In this document: piece after piece, positions 18,752 to 20,622 of the stretch
Position numbering within the stretch: position 1 is the stretch's first letter
How the letters are laid out: the number at the start of each line of letters is the position of its first letter
NCBI GenBank assembly: GCA_003427395.1
Contig: BFEA01000131.1
Coordinates: forward strand, 136,470-157,091
Direction: 5' to 3'
Length of the DNA: 20,622 bases
Source: Chara braunii
Taxonomy: Eukaryota > Streptophyta > Charophyceae > Charales > Characeae
The notes under the pieces: generated by a model
What the model was told of the DNA's origin: nothing
What the model saw: only the letters and a program-made list of their open reading frames with translations
Database searches by the model: none
Program-made: the position numbers and the translations under genes

Positions 18752-19220
18752 GGTTCTGATCCCACACTACTTACAGTAAGTAAAAAGTGGTGTTTTGTCG
18801 GATCCCACATGATTCTGCAGACGAAGGCCGCTGCACAAGCTTCGGAGGTAAGTACAAACGTTTGAAGTGGTGGCGGGCAGGGAATGATCGTAGCCGTAGG
18901 CCCGTACCCTGCAGCGAAAAAGAAGGATTTTTTTTTTTTTTTTTTGCATTTTGTTGTGTCTGTTTCGTTGGGCGGGTTTGTCCGTGGTTGTGTTTGGTGT
19001 GTGACGCGGCAGGCCGCCGGGCGGCAGTGTCCGTTCAAGTGGACCATTTTCGTGTCCGTAAAAGAACCCACCCAACAAAAAGCACCGAAACCCACATGAA
19101 ACCTACGGAGATACGGGAAGGTGGGGTCCCCGTTTTCTTTTACGGGTCGCCCGGAGCGGGCCCAGCTTTTTCGTTACTTCTATGGATTCTTGTTCCCTTA
19201 AGTAGTGTGGGATCAGACCC
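18752..19220. mobile_element. Element A: 469-bp TIR element with TAA target duplication
   Basis: The left terminus GGTTCTGATCCCACACTACTTA and the inverted right terminus (19199-19220) agree at 21 of 22 bases. TAA flanks both sides (18749-18751 and 19221-19223). Length, TAA duplication and GG-starting ends fit a non-autonomous PIF/Harbinger MITE. It contains an 18-T run near 18929 and shares internal sequence with element B (GTACCCTG..CGGAAAAGA, then a T run, then a GTTGGGCGGG/GTTGGCGGG segment). Open frames across it in both strands overlap each other and run through the T tract, so no gene is called. Confidence 0.8.
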
Positions 19221-19223
19221 TAA

Positions 19224-20345
19224 AGGCCTCATCCCACCCTACTTACGGTAAGTAAAATATCCATTTTGGTGTATCCCACCTTGTTCCTTTAACCCCGGGG
19301 ATCCTATGTGAACGGAGGGATGTGACCACGGTTTAGGACATGGCGTTCGTGGAGTGAACGTCGGAAGGTCCATTTTGCCGTTTTTGGAAAAGGAACGGAC
19401 CTGTACCCTGTACCGGAAAAGATGGCTAGTTTTTTTTTTTTTTTTTTGGTCCGTTGGCGGGCCTGGTTCATCCTTGGTGTAATATTTTGCTCACGTCTTT
19501 GGCCTGGACCCCACAGGAATTCCTTTGGAAAAGACGTTTCCGCAGAATGGCCGTCGGAAGAGTCTTGGCAAGTTTGGAAAGCCTTCTGCGGGGACCCCAC
19601 AGCGGAGGCCGTTTTGCAGCAAAATGCGGATTGAACTTTCCGTAATAGGAAATGTGGCCGGGGTGCCATCCCGAAATGGAAAGTGGTGGTCCGTCCCAGT
19701 GACCGCCCCTGGAGCCTAGGAACCACCAATGTCCGTTGGAGGGGGACTTTGGGTGGCGGTTGACGGAGTGGTGCGACACATGGACGACAGTGTAGGCCGC
19801 CCGGACATCTTCTACTCCCGCCTGAGCTGGAGACCTTGGAAACCTTCGCGATGCACCGGCCCCCAACGTTTGAGAGTCGGCACAAAATTGCGGCGGAAAT
19901 CCCTCCCGCGTCACTTTTCCATGCCGCAGACCATGTGGAAACGGTTTCGGAAGCTTTTCCACGCCACATTCCTCGTCCTGTGGGGCCCCGCGGAATGATT
20001 CCGCGGAGTAAACCAAACCTTTCCACGACCTTTTCCGGGGCATGTGGGGTCCTGGAAACAATTCCGCGGCAAACGTTTTCCTTGCCGCATTCCTGTGGGG
20101 TCCAGGCCTTTGTGGGGCATGCCGGTGGCACAGGGTTCGGGCCCAGACATGTCCGTTGGAAATTGGAAAAGCAGTCCAACTTTGCAGACCACCCAACAAA
20201 GGCCGCCGCCACTCACCGTGGCAAGATATCCTGCAATGACGGGACGGTGGAGTACGAATTTCCTTACCGGAGGAGAAAGCTGCGGCCCCTTCTTTTTGGT
20301 TTCTTTTAGACTTTTACTTACCGTAAGTAGGGTGGGATGAGCCCC
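19224..20345. mobile_element. Element B: 1,122-bp TIR element related to A
   Basis: The left end AGGCCTCATCCCACCC, continuing through ACTTACGGTAAGTAAAA, is mirrored at the right end (20312-20345). TAA flanks at 19221-19223 and 20346-20348; the left TAA is shared with element A. It is GC-rich, with a 19-T run near 19431 and several internal inverted repeats: 19501-19520 against 20089-20108 (20 of 20) and the palindrome CCGCGGAAT-G-ATTCCGCGG at 19988-20006. A 302-codon minus-strand open frame (19304-20212) overlaps other open frames on both strands, is Pro/Gly/Arg-rich, and has no recognisable domain, so I treat it as compositional. Probably a long non-autonomous or foldback-type Harbinger relative. 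Confidence 0.75.
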
Positions 20346-20417
20346 TAACATACGTCCCGATTCCCAAGTGTTTGCTACAGTGCCACGGTGAAGCCGCAGC
20401 CCATCGTGGCGGTTCGA

Positions 20418-20621
20418 TCAGGCAATGCCCCTGAGATGATGGTGTTGGGCCATTGAATTAGCAGCAAAGGAGGGTGCGGGCTTCACGTAATAGAGGCGAA
20501 AGTAACGGCTGGTGGAGCCCCATATTTCTTCACGGGCCATTAAACCACCAGTACTTGGCCAAGCTATCGATGCCGAGCCTGGAATGCCCCTGCTCGCCGA
20601 TTTTCGCCAGGGTACCGTTTC
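20418..20621 (-). other. Open frame running off the right edge (unidentified)
   Basis: On the minus strand a frame enters from beyond the window and stays open for 67 codons, ending with TGA at 20418-20420. It includes a protein-like stretch (GSTSRYFRLYYVKPAPSF). A second minus frame is also open for about 30 codons (LGIDSLAKYWWFNGP). I do not recognise either. Such lengths are not significant by themselves; this could be the last exon of a neighbouring gene or noise. Confidence 0.2.
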
Positions 20622-20622
20622 G

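Noticed and set aside
19304-20212. 302-codon minus-strand open frame in element B
   Set aside because: GC-rich composition keeps several overlapping frames open on both strands; no domain, low-complexity Pro/Gly/Arg content, and a Lys run from the T tract.
1-20622. CRISPR arrays, bacterial operons, defence or toxin systems
   Set aside because: No regularly spaced short repeats, no Shine-Dalgarno-led gene clusters and no prokaryotic gene families; the content is eukaryotic transposons.

Overview
This window is eukaryotic repeat DNA, with no convincing host gene, rRNA, tRNA or CRISPR. It holds two plant-type (L1-like) non-LTR retrotransposons. Each has an ORF1 and an ORF2, the latter with an APE-type endonuclease, a reverse transcriptase and a zf-RVT-like C-terminal zinc motif. 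Around them are several short elements flanked by TAA or TTA, as in the PIF/Harbinger superfamily, and long homopolymer tracts. The element types suggest a repeat-rich streptophyte. A charophyte such as Chara is my guess, from the style of the LINE and Harbinger-like peptides; the sequence alone does not prove it.

Layout. Positions 1-1738 are non-coding, rich in poly(A)/poly(T) and C-rich tracts, with one weak coding-like remnant near 1180-1310. Positions 1739-1776 are a perfect 38-bp head-to-head pair of Tn5 mosaic ends, the Nextera mate-pair junction adapter. It is sequencing-library DNA left in the assembly, so the join between the left 1.7 kb and the rest may be artificial. LINE-1 spans about 2474-9998 on the + strand: ORF1 2474-4955 (one in-frame stop, two frameshifts), ORF2 4942-9186 (two opposite frameshifts), then a 3' UTR ending in 32 A. 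ORF2 starts inside the last codons of ORF1.

Positions 10031-10079 hold a tiny insertion consisting only of an A tract between 17-bp direct repeats. Positions 10100-11530 are degenerate repeats with a minus-strand fragment resembling the N-terminus of a HARBI1/PIF transposase. LINE-2, about 11533-17913, is a much older relative of LINE-1, full of stops and frameshifts. A 338-bp foldback MITE (13551-13888) sits in its endonuclease region; removing the MITE and one TAA restores the reading frame. Positions 17640-18600 carry repeated 3'-tail modules and a diverged 129-bp tandem repeat. Positions 18752-19220 (A) and 19224-20345 (B) are two related TIR elements placed as TAA-A-TAA-B-TAA. A possible 8.5-kb pair of Harbinger-like ends (10105 and 18584, both next to TTA) would enclose LINE-2 and the transposase fragment; this is a hypothesis.

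Functionally the window is a record of successive insertions: an old Harbinger-like region, LINE-2 and then a MITE inside it, and a younger LINE-1. The nearest thing to a new system is the LINE family itself. Its ORF1 has an unusual layout: a DUF4283-like N-terminus, a CCHC knuckle, a long Pro/Gln-rich linker and an unidentified C-terminal domain that seems to be shared by both LINEs.
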